A stretch of DNA of 42,074 bases, taken from contig NZ_JAYFFI010000020.1 of NCBI RefSeq assembly GCF_036289405.1, forward strand, positions 1 to 42,074. Direction: 5' to 3'. The stretch comes from Pseudoramibacter faecis. GTDB taxonomy: Bacteria; Bacillota; Clostridia; Eubacteriales; Eubacteriaceae. Position 1 is the first letter of the stretch. Every line of letters starts with the position of its first letter. The notes beneath the pieces are model-generated. The model was not told the DNA's origin. It made no database searches and saw only the letters and a program-made list of their open reading frames with translations. Positions 8,112 through 15,284 of the stretch are shown in pieces. The position numbers and the translations under genes were made by a program.

Positions 8112-8840
8112 ATGGGAAAGATTTTTGAGAGGCCGCAGGCCATTGCGACATACGACTGCCTGGAGGATCATCATTTGTCGCCGGTTGCCGTGATGAATTA
8201 TTTTCAGCAGATTTCGCTGGAGCACAGCGCGTCTTTAAAAGCCGGGCCTTACGAGCTCAGCGCGTTGGATCTGACATGGATCGTCGTAAAGTATCATGTC
8301 GATTTTTGGCAGATGCCCCGGTTTCTGGATCAGTTGCAGCTGGGGACTTGGGCCTCGGCTTTTAAAGGGTTTACGGCTCACCGCGGATTTTTTTTGAAAA
8401 ATCAATCGGGGGAGCGCATGGTGGATGGCCGGTCTCATTGGATGATGGTGGACCGTCGGCAGAATCACATTGTCCGCGTTAATGAAGTGCCGATCAATGC
8501 GGTTTATGATGTGGAAGATCAGGGGCCAAGGTTTAAAATGCCGCGGTTGGCGAGAATCAAAGATTGGGAAAATGTGCGTCAGTTTAGCGTGCGCTATTTG
8601 GATATTGACTATAACGGTCACGTCAACAATGTGTGCTATTTGGCCTGGGCGTTGACGTGTTTGCCGGCTGCGGTGCTTCAATCCAGAACGTTAAAGACGC
8701 TGGACATCGTCTTTAAAGAACAGGCCCTCTATGGAGATGTGGTTACCGTGAAGGATCGGGAGATCGCTCCGGATTGTTATCGGGTCGATATTTTCAATGC
8801 CAATGAGACATTGCTCACGCAATTACAATTGCAATTTTAA
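8112..8840 (+). CDS. Acyl-ACP thioesterase
   Basis: A 242-residue two-hotdog-domain protein of the bacterial acyl-ACP thioesterase family (FatA/FatB-like). It would release free fatty acids from acyl carrier protein in the cytosol. Family marks include the N-terminal hotdog helix VAVMNYFQQISLEHS, WIVVKYHVDFWQMPRF, and in the second domain VRYLDIDYNGHVNNVCYLAW, which carries the Asp-x-Asn-x-His-x-Asn-type active-site pattern. The ATG at 8112 follows AGGG at 8102-8105 and lies 11 bases after the ligase stop, so the pair is likely an operon. A longer frame runs upstream into the ligase gene but without a ribosome site. Confidence 0.88.
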   Translation: MGKIFERPQAIATYDCLEDHHLSPVAVMNYFQQISLEHSASLKAGPYELSALDLTWIVVKYHVDFWQMPRFLDQLQLGTWASAFKGFTAHRGFFLKNQSGERMVDGRSHWMMVDRRQNHIVRVNEVPINAVYDVEDQGPRFKMPRLARIKDWENVRQFSVRYLDIDYNGHVNNVCYLAWALTCLPAAVLQSRTLKTLDIVFKEQALYGDVVTVKDREIAPDCYRVDIFNANETLLTQLQLQF

Positions 8841-8847
8841 AGACAAA

Positions 8848-8890
8848 AAATAAAAACCACCAGATCAATGTGAGCTGGTGATTTTTATTT
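8848..8890. terminator. Bidirectional terminator between the thioesterase gene and leuA
   Basis: CACCAG (8858-8863) pairs with CTGGTG (8875-8880). One mismatch outward, AAATAAAAA (8848-8856) pairs with TTTTTATTT (8882-8890), giving a T tail on both strands between convergent genes. Confidence 0.8.
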
Positions 8891-8908
8891 GTCATAGTTT
8901 TGTAATTG

Positions 8909-10582
8909 CTAAGCCTTTTCAGGGCCAATTTGGTTGATGGCGGAGACAAGTCCTTTGATCGACGCGACGATAATATCGTTATCAATGCCGGCCCCCCACA
9001 CAATGCGCCCGTCGCCAAGGGTCAAGCCGATATAAGCCACTGCCCGAGCCTTTGAACCGCTTTCCAATGCGTGTTCGCTGTAGGCCAGGTCGACGATGGG
9101 GGTATGGATATGGCGGATGACCGTGTTGAACACCGCGTCGATACGGCCGTTTCCGTCTTCCTCATAGTCACCGATATCCCCCTCATTATTGATGGTTAAA
9201 TGAGCACGAATCCGTCCGTCCTCCAACTGTTCGAAATGTGCTTTTGGAATGCCAAAGTAATCTTCTTTATTAACATAGGTGTCCATAAAGATTTGATAGA
9301 TCTCGTCCGGTATGAGCTCCTTATGGGCATGGTCCGAAACGTCTTTGACCGCATATCCAAAGTTTTCGCGCATTTTTTTCGGCAGATTAAAACCGTATTT
9401 CTGTTCGAGCACATAGCCGATGCCGCCTTTGCCGGACTGGGAATTGATGCGAATGACATCTTTTTCGTACCTGCGGCCGATATCCGTGGGGTCAATGGCG
9501 AGATAGGGGACGTCCCAGGTGTTTTTATGGTCTTCTTCCCGCAGATGCATGCCCTTGGCAATGGCATCCTGATGAGAGCCGGAGAAGGCGGCAAAAACCA
9601 ATTGTCCGGAATAAGGCTGGCGTTCATAAACATGCATGCGGGTATCGCGTTCGTAGGCTTCGGCCAGTTCCGGTAGATTGCTGAAGTCAAGTTTGGGATC
9701 GACCCCGTGGGTGTACATATTGAGCGCCAGGGTAATCACATCGACATTTCCGGTGCGTTCCCCATTGCCGAAAAGCGTCCCTTCGACGCGGTCAGCGCCG
9801 GCGAGAAGGCCTAATTCCGTATCGGCAACTCCGCAGCCTCGGTCGTTGTGCGGGTGAAGCGAAAGCAAAACGTTGTCGCGGTGTTTGAGGTGTTTGCTCA
9901 TGTATTCAATCTGACTGGCATAAACATGGGGCATCGATAATTGAACGGTAACCGGGAGGTTGATGATGACCTTGTTATCGGGAGTGGGCTGCCATACATC
10001 GAGCACGGCGTTGCACACGTCGAGGGCGTAATCAATTTCTGTGCCGGTGAAACTTTCCGGGGAGTATTCAAATTGAAAATTGCCGTTGGTTTCCTTGGCC
10101 AGACGATCGAGGAGCTCGGCCCCATCGACAGCAATTTTTAAAATTTCGTCCTTCGGTTTGCGAAAAACCTGTTCGCGCTGAGCCTTAGAAGTGGAGTTGT
10201 AGAGGTGGACAATGGCCCTTTTGCAGCCATCCAAAGCTTCAAAAGTCTTCTTGATGATATGCTCCCTGGCCTGGGTCAGCACCTGAACGGTCACGTCGTC
10301 GGGGATCATGTCCCGTTCGATCAGCGCGCGCAAAAATTCGTATTCCGTTTCTGAAGCGGCGGGAAAGCCGACTTCGATTTCTTTAAAGCCGACCTTCACT
10401 AAGTAATTGAAATAGTCTAGTTTTTCTTCGAGGCTCATCGGGATGATCAGCGCCTGATTGCCATCGCGCAAGTCGACGGAACACCAGATAGGCGCGTGAT
10501 CGATGTATTCCTTGGCAACCCAGTCATTGGACGGTTCCGGGGGCATAAAATATTGGCGGCGGTATTTTTTGTAATTCATCAT
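8909..10582 (-). CDS. leuA: 2-isopropylmalate synthase (long, LeuA type 2)
   Basis: A 557-residue enzyme that condenses acetyl-CoA with 2-ketoisovalerate, the first committed step of leucine synthesis. The catalytic TIM barrel shows CSVDLRDGNQAL near residue 40 and the metal-binding HPHNDRGCGVADTELGLLAG; the C-terminal 130 residues form the leucine-sensing regulatory domain. The N-terminal MNYKKYRRQYFMPPEPSNDW is typical of the longer type. The start at 10582 (ATGATG) follows AGGAGG; an open frame continues upstream through the leader but is not coding. No leuB, leuC or leuD adjoins it. Expression is controlled by the leucine T-box immediately upstream, and leucine feedback is expected at the protein level. 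Confidence 0.95.
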   Translation of the reverse strand: MMNYKKYRRQYFMPPEPSNDWVAKEYIDHAPIWCSVDLRDGNQALIIPMSLEEKLDYFNYLVKVGFKEIEVGFPAASETEYEFLRALIERDMIPDDVTVQVLTQAREHIIKKTFEALDGCKRAIVHLYNSTSKAQREQVFRKPKDEILKIAVDGAELLDRLAKETNGNFQFEYSPESFTGTEIDYALDVCNAVLDVWQPTPDNKVIINLPVTVQLSMPHVYASQIEYMSKHLKHRDNVLLSLHPHNDRGCGVADTELGLLAGADRVEGTLFGNGERTGNVDVITLALNMYTHGVDPKLDFSNLPELAEAYERDTRMHVYERQPYSGQLVFAAFSGSHQDAIAKGMHLREEDHKNTWDVPYLAIDPTDIGRRYEKDVIRINSQSGKGGIGYVLEQKYGFNLPKKMRENFGYAVKDVSDHAHKELIPDEIYQIFMDTYVNKEDYFGIPKAHFEQLEDGRIRAHLTINNEGDIGDYEEDGNGRIDAVFNTVIRHIHTPIVDLAYSEHALESGSKARAVAYIGLTLGDGRIVWGAGIDNDIIVASIKGLVSAINQIGPEKA

Positions 10583-10623
10583 TTTGGGTTCCTCCTGATA
10601 GATAAGTGGGTGGGTGGAGCCAT

Positions 10624-10930
10624 TAAAAAACGCCTCCATGCCAAATGCATAGAGGCGAGGACACATCATTGGGATGCGGTTTCGCGGTACCACTCTATTT
10701 CGCAACGAATATTGATTGCGTGTTCGTTGCCTCATTATCGGATACGGCTTAACAAGCATTGCTAAGATTATATCCTCCCAGGATAACGGATGGGATCCGG
10801 CTTGCCTAATGATTAAAACGTTCAGCTTACCGCTCGAGGGCCAGTTCAAATTCCTTTCACAACCGCTTCACATCGGCCAGCGGCTTTCTGGATGTTTGGA
10901 GGAAATTTACTACTCCCTGTCAATACGTTG
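10624..10930 (-). promoter_or_regulatory. Leucine T-box riboswitch of leuA
   Basis: A complete T-box leader. The T-box sequence AGAGTGGTACCGCG is at 10696-10683 on the minus strand. Stem I begins just after the promoter with an AGTA motif (GGGAGTAGTAAATTTCC), and its 3' side shows GAA-CTG-G directly before the closing CCCT arm, so the specifier codon is CUG (leucine) at 10842-10844. The terminator CGCCTC.../GAGGCG with a T run occupies 10657-10624. Uncharged leucine tRNA would pair with the specifier and T-box, stop terminator formation and switch leuA on. Confidence 0.93.
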
Positions 10931-10935
10931 GATTT

Positions 10936-10964
10936 ATATTAGCGTTCACATATACAATTGTCAA
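10936..10964 (-). promoter_or_regulatory. Sigma-A promoter of the leuA leader
   Basis: On the minus strand a perfect TTGACA (10964-10959), a 17-base spacer and TAATAT (10941-10936) precede the T-box leader. Confidence 0.88.
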
Positions 10965-11068
10965 GAAGTTCGGCAAAAATATGCAATTAAAAAACCGATT
11001 TTTTTCAAAATCGATTAAAAAATCTTCTGTAAATAAAAGTTTCCAATTCTGCTAAAGAAAAAAAGCTA

Positions 11069-11077
11069 TGTTATAAT
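11069..11077 (+). promoter_or_regulatory. Extended -10 promoter for the sbcD-yhaN pair
   Basis: TGT followed by a perfect TATAAT (11072-11077) lies about 100 bases before sbcD. The -35 region is weak. The intervening 11078-11173 holds only very short frames. Confidence 0.5.
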
Positions 11078-11173
11078 AAAAAGCACTAAAAAATGAGAGG
11101 GCTGAACATTTGATGAGAGGCATTTAAATGGACGGCATAATCAACACTTTAAGTGATAAGGAAAGGATGACTG

Positions 11174-12274
11174 ATGAAAATATCCTTTATCCATACGGGA
11201 GATATTCATTTAGGGCGCCAGTTTCATTTTAAAAGCGGTGATCCGGGACTTGGTGAAAGACGACGCATGGAGCTCTGGAAAACTTTTGATAAAATCATTC
11301 AAACGGCCGAAAAAAATCATATTCATTATCTGATTATCAGCGGCGATCTTTTTGATTCGCTAGAGACGGACATCAAATTATTAAAAATGGTTTCGGAACG
11401 ACTGAGCCGGCTCACCGTGTCGAAGGTGATCATTTGCCCGGGTAATCACGATTATTATAGTCCGGCGAGCCTTTATGGCTTGGTGTCCTGGCCGGAGAAC
11501 GTCACGATTTTTAAAAGCGGAAAGATGGAAGACGTGTATTTTGAAGACACACAGACCCATATTTACGGGCTTGGGTGGACGCGCGACACCTATAAGCAAA
11601 TGCCGTTTGATGCCGGCCATTTGCCAGTCCGAGAAGCGGATAATAATATTTTGGTCTTGCATGGAGATGCTCTCAATGTTCAAAGTCCGTTTATGCCGAT
11701 CGATCTCAGCCTGTTTGATTATTTTGATTACGTGGCGTTGGGACATATTCACAAAGGCACTTTTTTAAACAAGCGCGCGGCTTATTGCGGTTGTCCCGAA
11801 CCTTTGGCTTTTAAAGATGGCGGCGATTGCGGCATTGTCGTTGGGCAAATTGATCGGCATCATCTGCAGACACAAAATGTCTTGACGCAGAAGCGGCGGT
11901 TTATCACGCGGATCATTGGCGTTGAGCCGGGAATGACATTGGATGATTTGCGGCGCATTTGCACCGGCGTCGATAAGGAACCTGCGCGGATGCGTCATTT
12001 TTATCGGCTTAAGCTGGAGGGTTATCACAATGTGGATCTTTCACTCGAATGGTTGCAGGAAGAGCTGTCCCATCTTTTTTATTATTTGGAATTGGATGGG
12101 AGCGCTTTAGAGCCGGATCTTGATATCGACCGTTTGCTGGAAGAAAATGCTGATAATATTATCGGCCGTTTCATTCAGGAAATGCGGCGCAATGGGACGG
12201 ATCCCGTTGCGAAAAAAGCTCTTTACTATGGGGTTGAAGGGCTGCTGCAGCACGGAGGCAACCATGAAAATTAA
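11174..12274 (+). CDS. SbcD/YhaO-type DNA repair exonuclease (metallophosphoesterase)
   Basis: A 366-residue calcineurin-like phosphoesterase of the Mre11/SbcD family, predicted to cut DNA ends with two metal ions as a partner of the SMC-like protein encoded next. The phosphoesterase motifs are in order: HTGDIHLG (7-14), SGDLFDS (57-63), CPGNHDYY (88-95), VLHGD near 160 and LGHIHKG near 190. The C-terminal third is the variable capping region. An AAAGGA site lies shortly before the ATG. It overlaps the following gene by 11 bases, as in the Bacillus yhaO-yhaN pair. Confidence 0.88.
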   Translation: MKISFIHTGDIHLGRQFHFKSGDPGLGERRRMELWKTFDKIIQTAEKNHIHYLIISGDLFDSLETDIKLLKMVSERLSRLTVSKVIICPGNHDYYSPASLYGLVSWPENVTIFKSGKMEDVYFEDTQTHIYGLGWTRDTYKQMPFDAGHLPVREADNNILVLHGDALNVQSPFMPIDLSLFDYFDYVALGHIHKGTFLNKRAAYCGCPEPLAFKDGGDCGIVVGQIDRHHLQTQNVLTQKRRFITRIIGVEPGMTLDDLRRICTGVDKEPARMRHFYRLKLEGYHNVDLSLEWLQEELSHLFYYLELDGSALEPDLDIDRLLEENADNIIGRFIQEMRRNGTDPVAKKALYYGVEGLLQHGGNHEN

Positions 12275-14666
12275 AACGCTGAATCTGCATGCTTTCGGTA
12301 GATTTAAAAACACAACCATCGAAGTGTTGGATGGCTTTAATTTGATTTTCGGGCCCAATGAAGCGGGAAAATCAACGATTCAAGCCTTTATCGAGGGGAT
12401 GTTTTTTGGCTTCTACAAACCCTATCGCAAACGCCGGACGTATAGTGATGATTACGAACGCTATCGGCCGTTGCACAGTGATAAATATTACGGTTCTATC
12501 ATTATCGAAGATAATGCCGGGCGTGAAGTTCGCATTGAACGGGATTTTTTGCAGGAGCGAGATGGTGTTCGCATTTTTGACAACATCACCGGAGAAGATA
12601 TTTCGGAGACTTATCCTTACGATCCAGTAACCAAGCAGTATATACCGCTAGGATACAACGCTGTTAATTCTTCTGTGTATAATAACACGGTTAATTTTAA
12701 ACAAATGGCAGCCCGTTCTGATGAAGATCTTGCAGCGGAAATCAATAGCCGGTTGGTTAACATGGCGGGTGATCAGTCCGGTGATATTTCGGTGACGGGT
12801 GTATTGGATTATCTGGCGCAGAAAAAAGAGTCCATCGGTACTTTCCGACGAAGTCAGTCCAATTATGGGATGACCGTTCGCAAGCGTGATACCTATGAAG
12901 AAGCATTGGATCTCGCACAGAAAAAGTATCAGCGGATTCGGACTAATCAAAAGCGAATTTTGCAGTATCAGGATCATTTGGCGATATTGGCAGATAAACA
13001 GGGCAAGCTGGAAACGGCTAAGCGTGATCGCGAGCAGCAGGCAGTGGACGCTCAGCGAAGAAAGGTTGAAGCAGTTCGGGCTGAAGGGAAAAAACTTCAG
13101 AATCAGATTGATGCCTTAACGGCACAAACGGCCTACTACAAACCGGAAATAGACGATCAGCTTCGATTGATGGCAAAGCATTGCGAAGATCTGGCGCGAA
13201 AGAAGACCGCAATTCAAAAAGAATTAACCGGCGCGAAAAATAAATTGGAACGGGCAACGCACCGGGAGGCGCAGCTGTCGCAAAAGCTGAGCGGCATTGA
13301 CGAGGCCAGTGTCAATGATGACTGGGCTTTGTATCGGCAGTGTATGGGTCAGCCTTTAGCGGAAGATGAAGCGGCTGAAAGGAAAACGGGCCAGACTTTT
13401 GCCGGTAGTCAGGGTCTTTTGGGAATTAGTCCTTTCGTTTGGGGCGGCGTGGTATTAGTCGGAATCGTATTGCTGGTTCTCGCCTTGTTAAACCCTAATG
13501 CGATGCTCCGTTTTGGGTTGCAGGTGTTTCTTTCAGCGTTGGGATTGGCCGGAATGCTGGCCGGCGGAGGCTTCTTGCTGGTGCATCGATTGGGACAGAC
13601 ATCGTCAAGTGAGCATCGAATATCGCAACAGCCGAAAACAACTTCTGAGACAGATGAAGTGGACTGGCTGGTAACGCAAATCATGGCCACTTATGGCCAG
13701 CGGCATCGCGCCGGATTTGAAAAAATCATGAAACGTTTGATAAATGCTTTTGAAGAACAGAAGTTGTTGAAAAAACAGGTGACGGATCTCCACTATCAAA
13801 TTGATCGGCTGTCCGATGATGCGGCGGATTGCAGTGATGTGATACAACAGGAAACGGCCGCGATTCAGGCGATTTTATCGCCGCTGGACTTGGATTCAAT
13901 CGAGGATTACCGAGCCGGTGCCGGCATTCAGGAGCAGATTCGGGATCTGCAGGCAAAACGCCAGGCCAATGCGGAACTATACGAGAGTTTGTCCGGTGAA
14001 GATTATGTGCGTATGCCCAAACGGTCGGATTTGTTTGAGACAGACCGATCCGAAGATCGCAAATTAGCGCAATCGATGGAAAGTGCCAAACGGGAGATTG
14101 CGAGTTTAGAAGGCGAGAACCAGACGCTCGCAGAGGAAACCGAATCCCCGGTGGTATTGAAAGAAAAAATTGAGGCGCTCAACGATCAGATTGAAGCCTA
14201 CGAAACCGAACTTAAGGCCTGCGATATGGCCGAAGCCTTTTTCAATCAATATCAAAAGGAAAGCCACTATATGCGAGCCGGCGATCTCAATCAGAAGATT
14301 GGGGATATTTTGGGGAAAATCACACACAAATATCACGAAGTCAAAGTGGATGATCAGCTGAATATTCGGGTGGTGAGCCCGGGCAGCGGGGCATTGATTG
14401 ACCTGAAGCAATTATCCGGCGGGACCATCGATCAAATTTATTTTGCACTACGATTTGGCGTGCGGGATATTGTAGATCGTGGCAGAAACTTGCCTTTTAT
14501 TCTAGACGATCCCTTTGTTCAATACGACGATGTTCGCAAGAAAGCGGCGATTCAATTTTTGAATCAGGTGAGCGAAGACGATCAGGTTTTGCTCTTTACT
14601 TGCAGTAGTGATGAAAAAAATATTATGGATGAAGCCGGCATATCATATGTTGGTATCGGCATTTAA
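12264..14666 (+). CDS. YhaN/SbcC-like SMC-type ATPase with a membrane hairpin
   Basis: An 800-residue ABC-type ATPase of the Rad50/SbcC/YhaN class. The Walker A motif GPNEAGKST is at residues 30-38. Long coiled-coil arms run from about 180-330 and 460-690. The ABC signature LKQLSGG lies near 715 and Walker B with LPFILDDPF near 745. Between the two coiled arms, about residues 388-440, are two hydrophobic segments (FVWGGVVLVGIVLLVLALL and LSALGLAGMLAGGGFLLVH), a membrane hairpin where Rad50 has its zinc hook; YhaN proteins share this. The start at 12264 has GGAGG five bases upstream and overlaps sbcD. The nuclease-ATPase pair presumably processes DNA ends, perhaps at the membrane. Confidence 0.87.
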   Translation: MKIKTLNLHAFGRFKNTTIEVLDGFNLIFGPNEAGKSTIQAFIEGMFFGFYKPYRKRRTYSDDYERYRPLHSDKYYGSIIIEDNAGREVRIERDFLQERDGVRIFDNITGEDISETYPYDPVTKQYIPLGYNAVNSSVYNNTVNFKQMAARSDEDLAAEINSRLVNMAGDQSGDISVTGVLDYLAQKKESIGTFRRSQSNYGMTVRKRDTYEEALDLAQKKYQRIRTNQKRILQYQDHLAILADKQGKLETAKRDREQQAVDAQRRKVEAVRAEGKKLQNQIDALTAQTAYYKPEIDDQLRLMAKHCEDLARKKTAIQKELTGAKNKLERATHREAQLSQKLSGIDEASVNDDWALYRQCMGQPLAEDEAAERKTGQTFAGSQGLLGISPFVWGGVVLVGIVLLVLALLNPNAMLRFGLQVFLSALGLAGMLAGGGFLLVHRLGQTSSSEHRISQQPKTTSETDEVDWLVTQIMATYGQRHRAGFEKIMKRLINAFEEQKLLKKQVTDLHYQIDRLSDDAADCSDVIQQETAAIQAILSPLDLDSIEDYRAGAGIQEQIRDLQAKRQANAELYESLSGEDYVRMPKRSDLFETDRSEDRKLAQSMESAKREIASLEGENQTLAEETESPVVLKEKIEALNDQIEAYETELKACDMAEAFFNQYQKESHYMRAGDLNQKIGDILGKITHKYHEVKVDDQLNIRVVSPGSGALIDLKQLSGGTIDQIYFALRFGVRDIVDRGRNLPFILDDPFVQYDDVRKKAAIQFLNQVSEDDQVLLFTCSSDEKNIMDEAGISYVGIGI

Positions 14667-14686
14667 AAAAGACCTTGAAAGCAGTT

Positions 14687-14710
14687 GATATGTACCCAAA
14701 ATCCTGGACA
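14687..14710 (+). repeat. Left terminal inverted repeat of the insertion sequence
   Basis: Eleven bases GATATGTACCC, six mostly unmatched bases, then CTGGACA match the inverse of 15213-15236. Confidence 0.75.
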
Positions 14711-14727
14711 CATCATTGGAACCTAGG

Positions 14728-15182
14728 TTAGCAATAGATGGATGTTCTCCTGTATTTTACAGGAGGCATCCATTTTGTTTTGCTCTGGATCCGTTCGTTA
14801 TTGTAGTAGTTTATATAGCTCCTTACTGCTTTGAAGAAGGAATCAAACGATTGGTATTCCTTTTCATAGCCATCATACATTTCGTTCTTAAGCCTGCCAA
14901 AGAATGTCTCTATAATGCAGTTATCATAGCAGTTCCCTTTTCTTGACACAGACTGGATAATACCGTGTTTCTTCAGCTCGCTACGACAGAAAGCCTGCTG
15001 ATATTGCCATCCCTGATCACTGTGCAAAATTAGACCCTTTACGGAAGGAAATTTTCTAAATGCTCTTGTCAGCATTCGCTTAATCTGTTCCATGTTCGGG
15101 CTTACTGACAGATCACAGGAGATTATCTCATTAGTCCCCATACTTCTACGCATTTCCCCTTGAATTCATAACTGTATCGCAT
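14728..15182 (-). pseudogene. IS3-family transposase remnant (orfA start fused to orfB end)
   Basis: From the ATG at 15182 the first 14 codons read MRYSYEFKGKCVEV, nearly the same as the start of orfA in the copy at 41991, and this frame then stops. In another frame from 15153 runs the C-terminal third of an IS3 OrfB integrase (141 residues): LHSDQGWQYQ holds the second Asp of the DDE triad, and CYDNCIIETFFGRLKNE the final Glu, followed by YINYYNNERIQ. The first Asp and all of the helix-turn-helix region are lost. The deletion joins orfA near codon 14 to the middle of orfB. Confidence 0.85.
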
Positions 15183-15229
15183 AAAAACACCCTCCTTACT
15201 GGTACATTTTCATGTCCAGTAAAGAGGGT
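15183..15229 (-). other. Hairpin over the orfA ribosome site of the insertion sequence
   Basis: On the minus strand ACCCTCTTTACTGG (15229-15216) pairs with CCAGTAAGGAGGGT (15202-15189), 14 pairs with one G-U, followed by GTTTTT and then the orfA ATG. The 3' arm holds the GGAGG ribosome site. Transcripts entering from outside would fold, hiding the site and possibly ending there. Confidence 0.6.
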
Positions 15230-15236
15230 ACATATC
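15213..15236 (-). repeat. Right terminal inverted repeat of the insertion sequence
   Basis: Read on the minus strand it is GATATGTACCC, six bases, CTGGACA, matching the left end. The partial element at 41937 starts with the same eleven bases. Confidence 0.75.
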
Positions 15237-15284
15237 AGTTGCCTTTCGGGGTTTTTTGTGTGGTACCGAGTGTAAATATGCGGT

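Larger units (their letters stand above)
14687..15236. mobile_element. Internally deleted IS3-family insertion sequence, 550 bp
   Basis: The element starts GATATGTACCC (14687) and ends with its inverse GGGTACATATC (15236). It is flanked on both sides by AGTT (14683-14686 and 15237-15240), a four-base target duplication. The right end, read on the minus strand, carries the same leader and first codons of orfA as the partial copy at the end of the window, and the left part carries only the last third of an IS3-type orfB. The whole middle is missing, so it cannot move without help from an intact copy. Confidence 0.85.
14665..15258 (+). terminator. Terminator of the sbcD-yhaN operon, split by an insertion sequence
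   Basis: The stretch right after the yhaN stop (AAAAAAGACCTTGAAAGC, up to 14682) and the stretch right after the insertion sequence (GCCTTTCGGGGTTTTTTG, from 15241) are complementary: GAAAG with CTTTC, CCTT with GGGG, and six A with six T. Joined, they form a normal intrinsic terminator with an AGTT-containing loop. The 550-base element sits in that loop. Confidence 0.7.

Noticed and set aside
10583..10849. N-terminal extension of leuA by 89 codons
   Set aside because: It is the T-box leader read through by chance; the ATG at 10582 has the ribosome site and the family-typical N-terminus.
11128..11232. A 34-codon frame running into the sbcD start, with GAGAGG upstream
   Set aside because: It overlaps sbcD out of frame, its sequence looks random, and there is no support beyond a modest ribosome site.
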